A stretch of 6,354 bases of DNA from Propionibacteriaceae bacterium. GTDB lineage: Bacteria; Actinomycetota; Actinomycetes; Propionibacteriales; Propionibacteriaceae. Location of the stretch: positions 1-6,354 of the forward strand of contig JAITED010000088.1 in assembly GCA_031282235.1 (NCBI GenBank). Direction: 5' to 3'. Shown piece by piece: positions 1 to 5,322 of the stretch; the stretch's first letter is position 1, and each line of letters opens with the position of its first letter. The notes beneath the pieces are model-generated. The model saw only the letters and a list, made by a program, of their open reading frames with translations, was not told the origin of the DNA and made no database searches. The translations under genes and the position numbers were made by a program.

Positions 1-953
1 CCACCGATGAGACCTTCAATGAGCAGGCCGTGTATCCACGCCGCACTCCACCCCAGACTGGCTAGCAGCGATTCCGCCCAGCCGGTGAGAATATCAGCAA
101 AAAATACGTCCAAACCGTCTTGCAAAGGCGCGGCGATTACCGTGGTGGCTTGAAAAACCAGCCACATCACCGCCAGAAAAATCAGCGGCCCGGTGAACGG
201 CCCCAACACCCAGCGGTCAATCCTGTCCCCTAGGTCAGCCCGCGCCGCCTCCCCCTCCGAGGTGGCAACCGCTACCGCATCCTCAATCCACGCGAACCGG
301 TCATCCTCCAACGCCAAGTTGCGCTCCGAGTGACTAAGCCCACTCAAATCGGGCAAGGCGCGCGGCGCACTCGGAACTGCTGCCAGCGCGTCGCGTACCG
401 TAAGCGCCAACCCGGCCATCCCAGTGCGCCGTCTGGGGTCAACCACCACCACCGGTGCCCCCACGCAGTGCTGCAGCGCCGCCACATCGAACGTGAGACC
501 GCGCCCCAACGCGATGTCGTTCATGGTGAGTGCCACCACGATACGATTCTGATGCTCCCGTAACTGCGCCACCAGATAGAGACTGCGCGCCAGATGGGCG
601 GCATCAACGATAGCGACAACCACATCCGGCTTGTTCTCCCCCAACAGCAGGTCGCGGGTGAGCGCTTCATCCGGGCTCATCGGGTCAAGGCTGTACGCAC
701 CGGGCAGGTCAATCACCGTCATGGGGATGGCGGGACTGTTTTTGTCGATACTGTTACGCCAAGTGCCGCGCGAATACTCCGTAGACGTGCCCGGCCAGTT
801 GCCGGTGGTTGCCCCCGCCCCGGTGAGCGCGTTGAACAGCGTGGATTTGCCCACATTGGGGGCTCCCGCCACCGCCACCACCGGATTGCCGGAATCGACC
901 ACTTCGGTGACGCTGTGACAGCTAGCGCTCGCCGCAGTTGGAGTAGCGCTCAT
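1..953 (-). CDS. feoB: Ferrous iron transport protein B, N-terminal part (cut by left window edge)
   Basis: FeoB is the inner-membrane ferrous iron transporter with an N-terminal cytosolic GTPase domain. Seen here are 317 complete codons. The P-loop GAPNVGKST is at residues 30-38, the switch I region GNWPGTSTE at 51-59 and the G3 motif DLPG at 82-85. The G4 position reads TMND (143-146), where bacterial FeoB usually has NMxD, and the G5 region reads VVVVDPRRRTG rather than an obvious SA motif. A linker ending in DRIDRWVLGP (about 243-252) leads into the first membrane segment (about 254-275) and the conserved start of the permease core (GLLIEGLIGG). Family members usually have about 600-700 residues, so roughly half is missing, including the gate regions. 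The ATG overlaps the feoA stop codon as ATGA. There is no strong Shine-Dalgarno of its own, so translational coupling to feoA is likely. Identity is firm. Whether this G domain discriminates nucleotides normally is not known. Confidence 0.96.
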   Translation of the reverse strand, partial: MSATPTAASASCHSVTEVVDSGNPVVAVAGAPNVGKSTLFNALTGAGATTGNWPGTSTEYSRGTWRNSIDKNSPAIPMTVIDLPGAYSLDPMSPDEALTRDLLLGENKPDVVVAIVDAAHLARSLYLVAQLREHQNRIVVALTMNDIALGRGLTFDVAALQHCVGAPVVVVDPRRRTGMAGLALTVRDALAAVPSAPRALPDLSGLSHSERNLALEDDRFAWIEDAVAVATSEGEAARADLGDRIDRWVLGPFTGPLIFLAVMWLVFQATTVIAAPLQDGLDVFFADILTGWAESLLASLGWSAAWIHGLLIEGLIG

Positions 954-1192
954 GCCTGCGCCCGCTTGACGTGTAACTGCTGCAAAACCGAACGATCCAT
1001 AGCGATACGCGAGCCCGCCACGCTCACCACTCGGCCACCGCCTGCGGTGCGTAACACCACCTCCAACGGCGAACCGGTACGCAACCCCAGCGTCGCCAAT
1101 CGGGTACGCAACGAGGTGTCGATCAAACAAGTCACTAACGTCAACGGGGTTCGCGCCGGCGCATCAGCTAACGCCATCACTCCAGGTGCCAT
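950..1192 (-). CDS. feoA: FeoA, small cytosolic SH3-like partner of FeoB
   Basis: This 80-residue protein matches the length and shape of FeoA, a small SH3-fold cytosolic protein that works with FeoB in ferrous iron uptake. Recognisable parts are the block RTRLATLGLRTGSPLEVV at residues 29-46, which corresponds to the FeoA pattern of a charged helix followed by LGL-x-x-G, and the closing strands VVSVAGSRIAMDRSVLQQLHV at 55-75. The segment between, AGGGR, replaces the usual longer loop with its APLGDP-like motif. The ATG is preceded in frame by a TAG stop five codons upstream and by a weak purine stretch (GGGTGG). An internal ATG at codon 6 lies only two bases after a GGAG, too close to be a good alternative start. 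The gene is first in a feoA-feoB operon, with a four-base overlap to feoB. Function is inferred from family and context. Confidence 0.93.
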   Translation of the reverse strand: MAPGVMALADAPARTPLTLVTCLIDTSLRTRLATLGLRTGSPLEVVLRTAGGGRVVSVAGSRIAMDRSVLQQLHVKRAQA

Positions 1193-1225
1193 GCCGCCAC
1201 CCTACACGGAGGAGTAGCCCATCAC

Positions 1226-1255
1226 AAAATATTTACGAAAGCATTTAGTTGCGAA
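1226..1255 (-). promoter_or_regulatory. Candidate feoA promoter
   Basis: Reading the minus strand, a TTCGCA hexamer (1255-1250) is followed after 18 bases by TATTTT (1231-1226), a reasonable sigma-70-like -35/-10 pair upstream of feoA. An overlapping alternative -10 is TAAATA (1235-1230). The A/T-rich patch stands out in an otherwise GC-richer area. The transcript would carry a short leader of about 25-30 bases. This is assigned by eye; transcription start mapping is lacking. Confidence 0.4.
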
Positions 1256-1263
1256 AATCGCAA
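1249..1263. promoter_or_regulatory. Inverted repeat TTGCGA-AAA-TCGCAA, possible operator for feoAB
   Basis: A perfect 6-bp inverted repeat with a 3-bp centre lies over the presumed -35 region of feoA. A slightly imperfect extension (AGTT on the left, AAACT on the right) continues the symmetry outward. Its placement would suit a dimeric repressor controlling iron uptake. It does not resemble the DtxR/IdeR consensus (TTAGGTTAG-type half-sites), so the regulator is unknown. It may also serve only as a promoter element. Confidence 0.35.
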
Positions 1264-1276
1264 ACTGCGCTGACAC

Positions 1277-1292
1277 AACTGACTAACTGACT
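1277..1292. repeat. 8-bp tandem direct repeat (AACTGACT, two copies)
   Basis: Two exact adjacent copies of AACTGACT occupy 1277-1284 and 1285-1292 in the divergent feoA/lipoprotein intergenic region. They lie upstream of the candidate feoA promoter. Two copies in tandem could be a regulator-binding arrangement or simple slippage. There is no further support for either. Confidence 0.5.
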
Positions 1293-1377
1293 AGCTGCCC
1301 AAGAAGCACCGGTTTCAACCGACAGCCACACTGTGGCATAACCCGTGTAGCAATCTGTCTCCGCTTAACCCGAGCGC

Positions 1378-1386
1378 TGATATATT
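1378..1386 (+). promoter_or_regulatory. Extended -10 promoter for a leaderless lipoprotein mRNA
   Basis: TGA-TATATT fits an extended -10 element (TGn followed by TAnnnT). The hexamer TATATT at 1381-1386 sits exactly 12 to 7 bases before the A of the ATG at 1393. That predicts transcription starting at, or within a base of, the start codon. No Shine-Dalgarno is present upstream (the bases between are GGCTTT). The -35 position about 17 bases further up (TCTCCG) is poor, which is common when the -10 is extended. Leaderless transcripts of this layout are well known in actinobacteria. Confidence 0.65.
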
Positions 1387-1392
1387 GGCTTT

Positions 1393-2142
1393 ATGTATCG
1401 TCCCTTATCGCTGCCGTGCTCCAGTTCCGTAGCGACACTGTTTCTAACTATGCTCGCGCTCCTGTTTTCGGGGTGCTCTACTAGCTCTGAACCCGAATCG
1501 CACCCATACGCTGGATTACTGCAACAAGCCCGCGATTCCGCAAAAAGCGATTTCCTACGACAGGCTTTAGACGACGGAGTGGTTTCTGAGGGCGAATACA
1601 CCGAAATGCGAGAACGTTTCATCTCCTGCATTGAAGACGCTGACCTTTACGTTCACGCCCACTATGAGCAGGGCGAATCCGGAAGATGGCATCCCTCTAT
1701 CGAGTACGAACTGATACTAGGCGTAAACTGCGACGAACCCCCGTGTGAAGTAACCCCCGCTCAAAGGCAAATCGTCACAGACTGTTCCGCACAGTGGACT
1801 GGCGACGCAGAAACGCTGCACAAAGCGATGACCACCAACCCGAACAACGAGGACCTGTACAGCCTGAGAGCAGACTGCCTAGTACGACATAACATAGTCC
1901 CCAGCCCGTTCGACGGCGCGGACTTGCTTCGTATGCTCACCGAATACTTCAATGAATACACTGACAACGTCCGCATAACCACAGACCCGGTCACCGGCGA
2001 GGACATCAACGCAGACACCGGCTTACCCCAACCCCGCGTAATCAATGAGTCCGCAGCAGATGCTCCCCCGCTAATTCTCCCCGGTGGCGCATCACTGGAC
2101 TCCCCAGAAGTCAACCAGTGCATGATTTCCCCGCAACAGTAA
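1393..2142 (+). CDS. Predicted secreted lipoprotein of unknown function
   Basis: This 249-residue protein starts with a short basic tip (MYR), a hydrophobic stretch (about 13-25) and the lipobox FSGC with C28 as the predicted lipidated cysteine. It should be anchored to the outer face of the membrane after SPII cleavage. The mature part begins with a Ser/Glu/Pro linker. Next comes a helical segment around residues 50-82 with the pattern LDDGVVSEGEYTEM and a cysteine at 79, then further cysteines at 113, 118, 131, 162 and 243. The blocks TDCSAQWTGDAETLHKAM and RADCLVRHNIV recall actinobacterial exported proteins of unknown function that carry paired cysteines; this is recollection of a pattern, not a database match. 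The tail (about 200-249) looks disordered. Hand-sampled lines of the gene are about 52-60% G+C against about 63-68% in malQ. It is a stand-alone gene, divergent from feoA and convergent with malQ, with a leaderless-type promoter. No function is assigned. Confidence 0.85.
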   Translation: MYRPLSLPCSSSVATLFLTMLALLFSGCSTSSEPESHPYAGLLQQARDSAKSDFLRQALDDGVVSEGEYTEMRERFISCIEDADLYVHAHYEQGESGRWHPSIEYELILGVNCDEPPCEVTPAQRQIVTDCSAQWTGDAETLHKAMTTNPNNEDLYSLRADCLVRHNIVPSPFDGADLLRMLTEYFNEYTDNVRITTDPVTGEDINADTGLPQPRVINESAADAPPLILPGGASLDSPEVNQCMISPQQ

Positions 2143-2183
2143 CGAACGCTACCGCTTCCAGCTCCACAACCCCTATCTAATAC

Positions 2184-2203
2184 GGCGCTAATGTGGCGCT
2201 TTT
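2184..2203 (+). terminator. Weak candidate terminator after the lipoprotein gene
   Basis: In the 45-bp gap between the converging lipoprotein and malQ genes, GCGC at 2185-2188 can pair with GCGC at 2196-2199 across a 7-base loop. A G-T wobble extends the stem, and TTTT follows. The element overlaps the malQ stop codon. The stem is short, so this is only a possible intrinsic terminator for the plus strand. I see no clear terminator for malQ. Confidence 0.25.
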
Positions 2204-4278
2204 ATGGTGTTTAGCAGGGTGGCTAGGCGACGCGGGAACTCCAGATTGGGCAGGTCATCTACGTATACGCGCTGGCCTTGGGCATCACTTAACCAGATTT
2301 GCCAGTTGGGGTACTCCGTTGAGGTGCCGGGCTGATTTTGCATCTGGCGCTCCCCCACCGCATCCACGAGCGCGAGACACAGCAGTTTGGATGGGGCATA
2401 CGTCAGCGCGCGATACAACGCTTCCACGGTGTCAGACACGGATGCCCCAGCACCGAGCAGTCCACGCGCAGTGAGATAATCCAACCAGCGCCCTTGGTCA
2501 TATTTCGCTGCGGCTATCTCCTCCTCCAATGGGGCGGTGAGCAGCCCTAACTCGTGGCGCACCCGTATCTGCTCCAACGCAAGATAGCCCGCAGCGGGCG
2601 GCGTATCGTGCGTGGTCACGGAGGCGAGGCAAAACTCGCGCCACTCCTCCGGCTGCACCACCTCGTCGGCGCGGTTCTCAAACCAGAGCACCGACGTGCC
2701 GAACACGCCGCGCCCACTGAGATAGCCCTGCACCCACGGTTCAACAACCCCCAAATCTTCACCGATTATCACGGCTCCGGCACGGGTGGCCTCCAACGCC
2801 AGAATGCCAATCAGCGCCTCGTGGTCATACATCACGTAAGCGCCTTGGTCAGCGTTGGAACCCTCGGGCACCCACCAGAGTCGGAACTCGCCCAAGATGT
2901 GGTCAATACGCACCCCGCCGGAGTGCGCCAGCGCGGCACGCACCACGTCAACAAAGGGCTGATAACCCAACTCGGCCAGCCGGTCGGGACGCCACGGCGG
3001 CTGCCCCCACTCCTGACCCAACTGGTTGTAGCCATCCGGCGGTGCCCCCACCGTGATGCCTTTCGCGTAGGTGTCGGCAAGTATCCAAGCGTCCGCGCCG
3101 CCTTTAGAGACCCCAATCGCTAAATCAGTGACCACACCGATAGCCATTCCCGCGTCCTTGGCGGCCTGCTGGGCAGCCGCCCACTGCCGGTCAGCGACCC
3201 ACTGCAACCACTCCACGAACGCCACTTCGGTAGCGTGTTCCGCAATCTCTCGGGCGCTTTGGGGGGAGGCGGGGTTGCGCAGCATCGGCTCCCAAGTGCG
3301 CCAATCCTCGCCGTAAAGCTCACTGAACACACACCAAGCGGCGAAATACGTCAAACGGTGCCCTTTGGCGGCGCGGAAAGCGTCAAACTCGGCCTGTAGC
3401 GCTTCTGGCACCCCAGCGTCAAAGATGCAGCGCAGCGCGGCGCGTTTCGCTTCCCACACCGGGTCGCGCTGGATATGCGCCGCTTGTTCCGTAAGCTGCA
3501 ACAGCTCTGACTTCAACGCGGCGATGTGTTCGCGGCGTTCAGCTGACAGTTCGGCGTACCCCGGCGCTACCTCTGGCCGGATGTAAAGCGGGGCGACAAA
3601 TAGCCGGGTACTGGGCAGATACGGCGAGTTTTCGACGGGTAAGTTCCAGCTACCGGCGTGAATCGGGTTGATAAGCACATAATCAGCACCCAGCGCGGCA
3701 CTCCAGCGCGCCAACTGAGCCAAATCGCTGAAATCCCCGATACCCCAAGACTCCCGCGACGGCACCGAATAAAACTGTGCCATCACCCCCCAGATCTGCC
3801 CCTGAGCCAAAGCTGCGTTTAAGGGGACGGCATCTGGCACCACGATGAGCCGCGTGGTGTAATCGCGCCCCTGACTGACCAGTCGTATCTGGTGATACCC
3901 CAACGGCAGCCCGTCCGGGATGCGGAACGACGCTAGCCCGCGCCACCGACCGCTCACTTCGCGGTCGGGCACCGCGTTGTCCTGTTGCAGCGCCGCCACG
4001 GTTTCGCCGTTTTCCAACTCGAACGTCACGTTGGCATCAGCCCCGGCATCCACCAGCACTTCGATGATGCCGCCGGTGGATTGGCGCACCACCACGCAGG
4101 GCGGCAGGGCGCGCAGCCACGGGTCACGCCCCGGCGCGTTGGGGCGCACCCCGAGGGCAGCCAACACCGCCCGTTGGGTAGCTATCGGAGCGTCGGTCTC
4201 CACCCCCGCCCAGTTACGGAAACGGGTGGCAATCCCAGCGGACTTAGCAGCCTGAATCACCATCTGGTCAGCGTCCAC
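2188..4278 (-). CDS. malQ: 4-alpha-glucanotransferase (amylomaltase, GH77)
   Basis: MalQ is a cytosolic glycoside hydrolase family 77 enzyme that transfers 4-alpha-glucan segments between maltooligosaccharides, releasing glucose and building longer chains usable by phosphorylase. The 696-residue length suits the long bacterial type with an N-terminal extension: residues 1 to about 150 are mostly beta-strand and precede the barrel. Barrel landmarks are GIGDFSDL (179-186), NSPYLPSTRLFVAPLYI (217-233), GQEWGQPPW (421-429), VRIDHILGEFRLWW (456-469), AVIIGEDLG (502-510), TTHDTPPAAGY (555-565) and PGTSTEYPNWQ (650-660). By family knowledge the catalytic set is D459 (nucleophile), E507 (acid/base) and D558, and all are present. 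The start is GTG, chosen because an AAGGA sits six bases upstream; an ATG at codon 6 lacks one. It follows the RDD gene after 51 bp and may share its transcript. No genes for glycogen or maltose transport are in view. Confidence 0.97.
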   Translation of the reverse strand: MDADQMVIQAAKSAGIATRFRNWAGVETDAPIATQRAVLAALGVRPNAPGRDPWLRALPPCVVVRQSTGGIIEVLVDAGADANVTFELENGETVAALQQDNAVPDREVSGRWRGLASFRIPDGLPLGYHQIRLVSQGRDYTTRLIVVPDAVPLNAALAQGQIWGVMAQFYSVPSRESWGIGDFSDLAQLARWSAALGADYVLINPIHAGSWNLPVENSPYLPSTRLFVAPLYIRPEVAPGYAELSAERREHIAALKSELLQLTEQAAHIQRDPVWEAKRAALRCIFDAGVPEALQAEFDAFRAAKGHRLTYFAAWCVFSELYGEDWRTWEPMLRNPASPQSAREIAEHATEVAFVEWLQWVADRQWAAAQQAAKDAGMAIGVVTDLAIGVSKGGADAWILADTYAKGITVGAPPDGYNQLGQEWGQPPWRPDRLAELGYQPFVDVVRAALAHSGGVRIDHILGEFRLWWVPEGSNADQGAYVMYDHEALIGILALEATRAGAVIIGEDLGVVEPWVQGYLSGRGVFGTSVLWFENRADEVVQPEEWREFCLASVTTHDTPPAAGYLALEQIRVRHELGLLTAPLEEEIAAAKYDQGRWLDYLTARGLLGAGASVSDTVEALYRALTYAPSKLLCLALVDAVGERQMQNQPGTSTEYPNWQIWLSDAQGQRVYVDDLPNLEFPRRLATLLNTIKAPH

Positions 4279-4282
4279 AATG

Positions 4283-4289
4283 TTTCCTT
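4283..4289 (-). promoter_or_regulatory. Ribosome binding site deciding the GTG start of malQ
   Basis: On the minus strand AAGGAAA, with its AAGGA core six bases before GTG, is the clearest Shine-Dalgarno in the window. It supports initiation at the GTG rather than at the ATG five codons later. Confidence 0.75.
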
Positions 4290-4333
4290 AATCTTAAGTT
4301 GCCTCAATCTTAAGTTGCCTCAAGTTATCTCAA
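4290..4333. repeat. 16-bp tandem repeat upstream of malQ, 2 perfect copies plus a degenerate third
   Basis: Plus-strand AATCTTAAGTTGCCTC occurs at 4290-4305 and again at 4306-4321, and AA at 4322-4323 continues the repeat. A degenerate third version of the core (AAGTTATCTCAA against AAGTTGCCTCAA, 10 of 12 matching) lies at 4322-4333 and overlaps the stop codon of the upstream RDD gene. The array fills nearly all of the 51-bp gap before malQ and ends just before its ribosome binding site. On the minus strand each copy contains TAAGAT, which could act as a -10. It might be an operator, a duplicated promoter part, or simple slippage. Confidence 0.8.
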
Positions 4334-5196
4334 GCTAGCCGAACCACTTGGGTGCCAGCGATCTTGTCATGCAGCGTCTGACGTTTCTTATCCCACAGCG
4401 GGAACAGCCAGTTGATAATCCCCAAAAGTGGGATATACCCCAACACCTGATACGCCGCACAGCGCAGCACCGCTTTCCCAAAGGGCAACCCGGCCTGAGC
4501 GCGCCCCCGCCCTGTCGGCACTACCCGCAGTTGACAAGCCAACATGCCTATCGTAGCCCCTTTGAAAGTCAGCATAAGCGTGGCGTATATAACAGCCAGT
4601 AACAGGGACACCAAAGCGTAAATGAGCAACGACCCCGTCAGTCCGTACTGCGGGTCGGTGAAGCTGGGGAAGTTGCCAGAGCCACTGCTTGCGACTTCCA
4701 GATAATCTTGCAGCCAGCGGTTCAGCCCGGTGCTGTAGTCCGGCAAAAAGTTCCCGTAGACAACGCCCAAAAGGCTCAGCACTACATAATCCAGCAGCGT
4801 TGCCAGCACCCGCCACCACCAACCGGAAAGCGGCACCCCGTCATCGGTGCGTGGGCCGCGCACGTTGGCGTAAAGCGGCACCTCGAAACCCGGATTTGGT
4901 TGATACGCACCATAGCCGGGCGTGATACCGCTGGTTGGATACGCCGGCATCGCCTGAGGAGCGGTTGGATACACCGGAGGAGTGGGTTGATAACCAGAGG
5001 TCTGGGGTTGATAACCCGAGGACTGGATTTGATAATCCGGAGTCACCGGAGATGTAGGCGGATACCCCGGAGTTGAAAACTCGGGAGCACCGTCGCGGGT
5101 TTCGGCAGTCCATTGGGAACCATCCCAATAACGCTGCCGGGTTTGGTCTGCTGGGTCGGGATACCAACCGGAATCGGGTAACGGCGTTTCGGTCAC
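4330..5196 (-). CDS. RDD-family membrane protein with N-terminal DUF2510 domain
   Basis: The 288-residue protein has three parts. Residues about 8-34 (SGWYPDPADQTRQRYWDGSQW) are a DUF2510 module, a short Trp-rich unit common in actinobacterial membrane proteins. Residues about 38-115 form a Pro/Tyr/Gln/Ser/Thr-rich linker with SGYQPQT-type repeats. Residues about 124-288 form an RDD domain: the Arg and Asp of the first helix are R129 and D136, with membrane segments near 129-148, 188-210 and 245-265. The conserved GATIGMLACQLRVV (213-226) and the closing LHDKIAGTQVV (275-285) fit the family. The role of RDD proteins is poorly defined; some are linked to transport or stress tolerance. The start is GTG, supported because it just precedes DUF2510. 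There is no Shine-Dalgarno, and a weak extended -10 lies at the distance expected for a leaderless mRNA. malQ follows after 51 bp. Family identity is firm and function is unknown. Confidence 0.92.
   Translation of the reverse strand: MTETPLPDSGWYPDPADQTRQRYWDGSQWTAETRDGAPEFSTPGYPPTSPVTPDYQIQSSGYQPQTSGYQPTPPVYPTAPQAMPAYPTSGITPGYGAYQPNPGFEVPLYANVRGPRTDDGVPLSGWWWRVLATLLDYVVLSLLGVVYGNFLPDYSTGLNRWLQDYLEVASSGSGNFPSFTDPQYGLTGSLLIYALVSLLLAVIYATLMLTFKGATIGMLACQLRVVPTGRGRAQAGLPFGKAVLRCAAYQVLGYIPLLGIINWLFPLWDKKRQTLHDKIAGTQVVRLA
4985..5047. repeat. 21-bp in-frame tandem repeat inside the RDD protein linker
   Basis: Plus-strand units beginning GGTTGATAACC lie at 4985-5005 and 5006-5026, 21 bp each and nearly identical. 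A more diverged third unit is at 5027-5047. They encode, on the minus strand, a heptapeptide of the type Q-(S/T)-S-G-Y-Q-P in the flexible linker between DUF2510 and the RDD domain. Because the unit is a multiple of three, copy number could vary without breaking the frame. Confidence 0.8.
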
Positions 5197-5202
5197 GCAA
5201 TA

Positions 5203-5211
5203 ATTCTGCCA
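5203..5211 (-). promoter_or_regulatory. Possible leaderless promoter of the RDD gene
   Basis: On the minus strand TGG-CAGAAT places an extended -10-like element at -15 to -7 relative to the GTG start. The two most important -10 bases (A at -11, T at -7) are present, but the first base is C instead of T. No Shine-Dalgarno precedes the GTG and no clear -35 is seen. The spacing matches that of the lipoprotein gene. Evidence is modest. Confidence 0.35.
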
Positions 5212-5240
5212 CGCGGCGCCGACACAATTTGCGACAATGG

Positions 5241-5265
5241 ACTAACCCGTCCCAATTGGGTTAGT
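5241..5265. repeat. Inverted repeat ACTAACCC / GGGTTAGT upstream of the RDD gene
   Basis: A perfect 8-bp inverted repeat (5241-5248 and 5258-5265) is separated by 9 bases, and the palindrome CCCAATTGGG lies partly within it. It sits 45 bp upstream of the RDD start codon, a position suited to an operator or an upstream activator site. It could also fold as a hairpin. It has no T-tract on either side, so it is not an intrinsic terminator. Confidence 0.55.
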
Positions 5266-5294
5266 TGGCGTTAGCCCGGCGCTGAAAAACGCCA
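5266..5294. repeat. Inverted repeat TGGCGTT / AACGCCA next to the MFS terminator
   Basis: A perfect 7-bp stem (5266-5272 and 5288-5294) encloses a 15-base loop that contains a smaller AGC/GCT pairing. Read on the plus strand it is followed by seven consecutive A after a C. Read on the minus strand it lies just downstream of the MFS terminator T-tract. It may be a secondary, backup termination or transcript-stabilising hairpin. Confidence 0.4.
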
Positions 5295-5295
5295 C

Positions 5296-5322
5296 AAAAA
5301 AACGCCGCACCTTAATCGGCGC
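5296..5322 (-). terminator. Intrinsic terminator of the MFS transporter gene
   Basis: On the minus strand CGCCG (5321-5317) pairs with CGGCG (5307-5303) across a 9-base loop. A G-T wobble extends the stem, and seven T follow at once (5302-5296). The left arm overlaps the last codons, and the TAA stop lies in the loop. This is the best terminator-like structure in the window and argues that the RDD gene downstream has its own promoter. Confidence 0.65.

Noticed and set aside
594..1217. Long plus-strand open frame of about 200 codons opposite feoB and feoA.
   Set aside because: It lies antisense to two clearly recognisable genes, its translation is Arg/Ala-rich with no domain pattern, and it is explained by the GC-rich codon bias of the opposite strand.
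1245..1294. Possible DtxR/IdeR iron box upstream of feoA.
   Set aside because: By-eye comparison of the TTAGTTGCGA region and of the AACTGACT repeats with the TTAGGTTAG-type consensus gives too few matches to call a site.
2554..3123. Plus-strand open frame of about 190 codons within malQ.
   Set aside because: It is antisense to the conserved catalytic core of malQ, shows no recognisable motif and has no supporting start signals.
4290..4333. CRISPR-like array.
   Set aside because: The copies are directly adjacent without spacers and the unit is only 16 bp, so this is a simple tandem repeat.
4388..4822. Second minus-strand open frame overlapping the RDD gene.
   Set aside because: It is a shifted frame of the RDD gene. 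The in-frame protein has full family motifs and this one has none.
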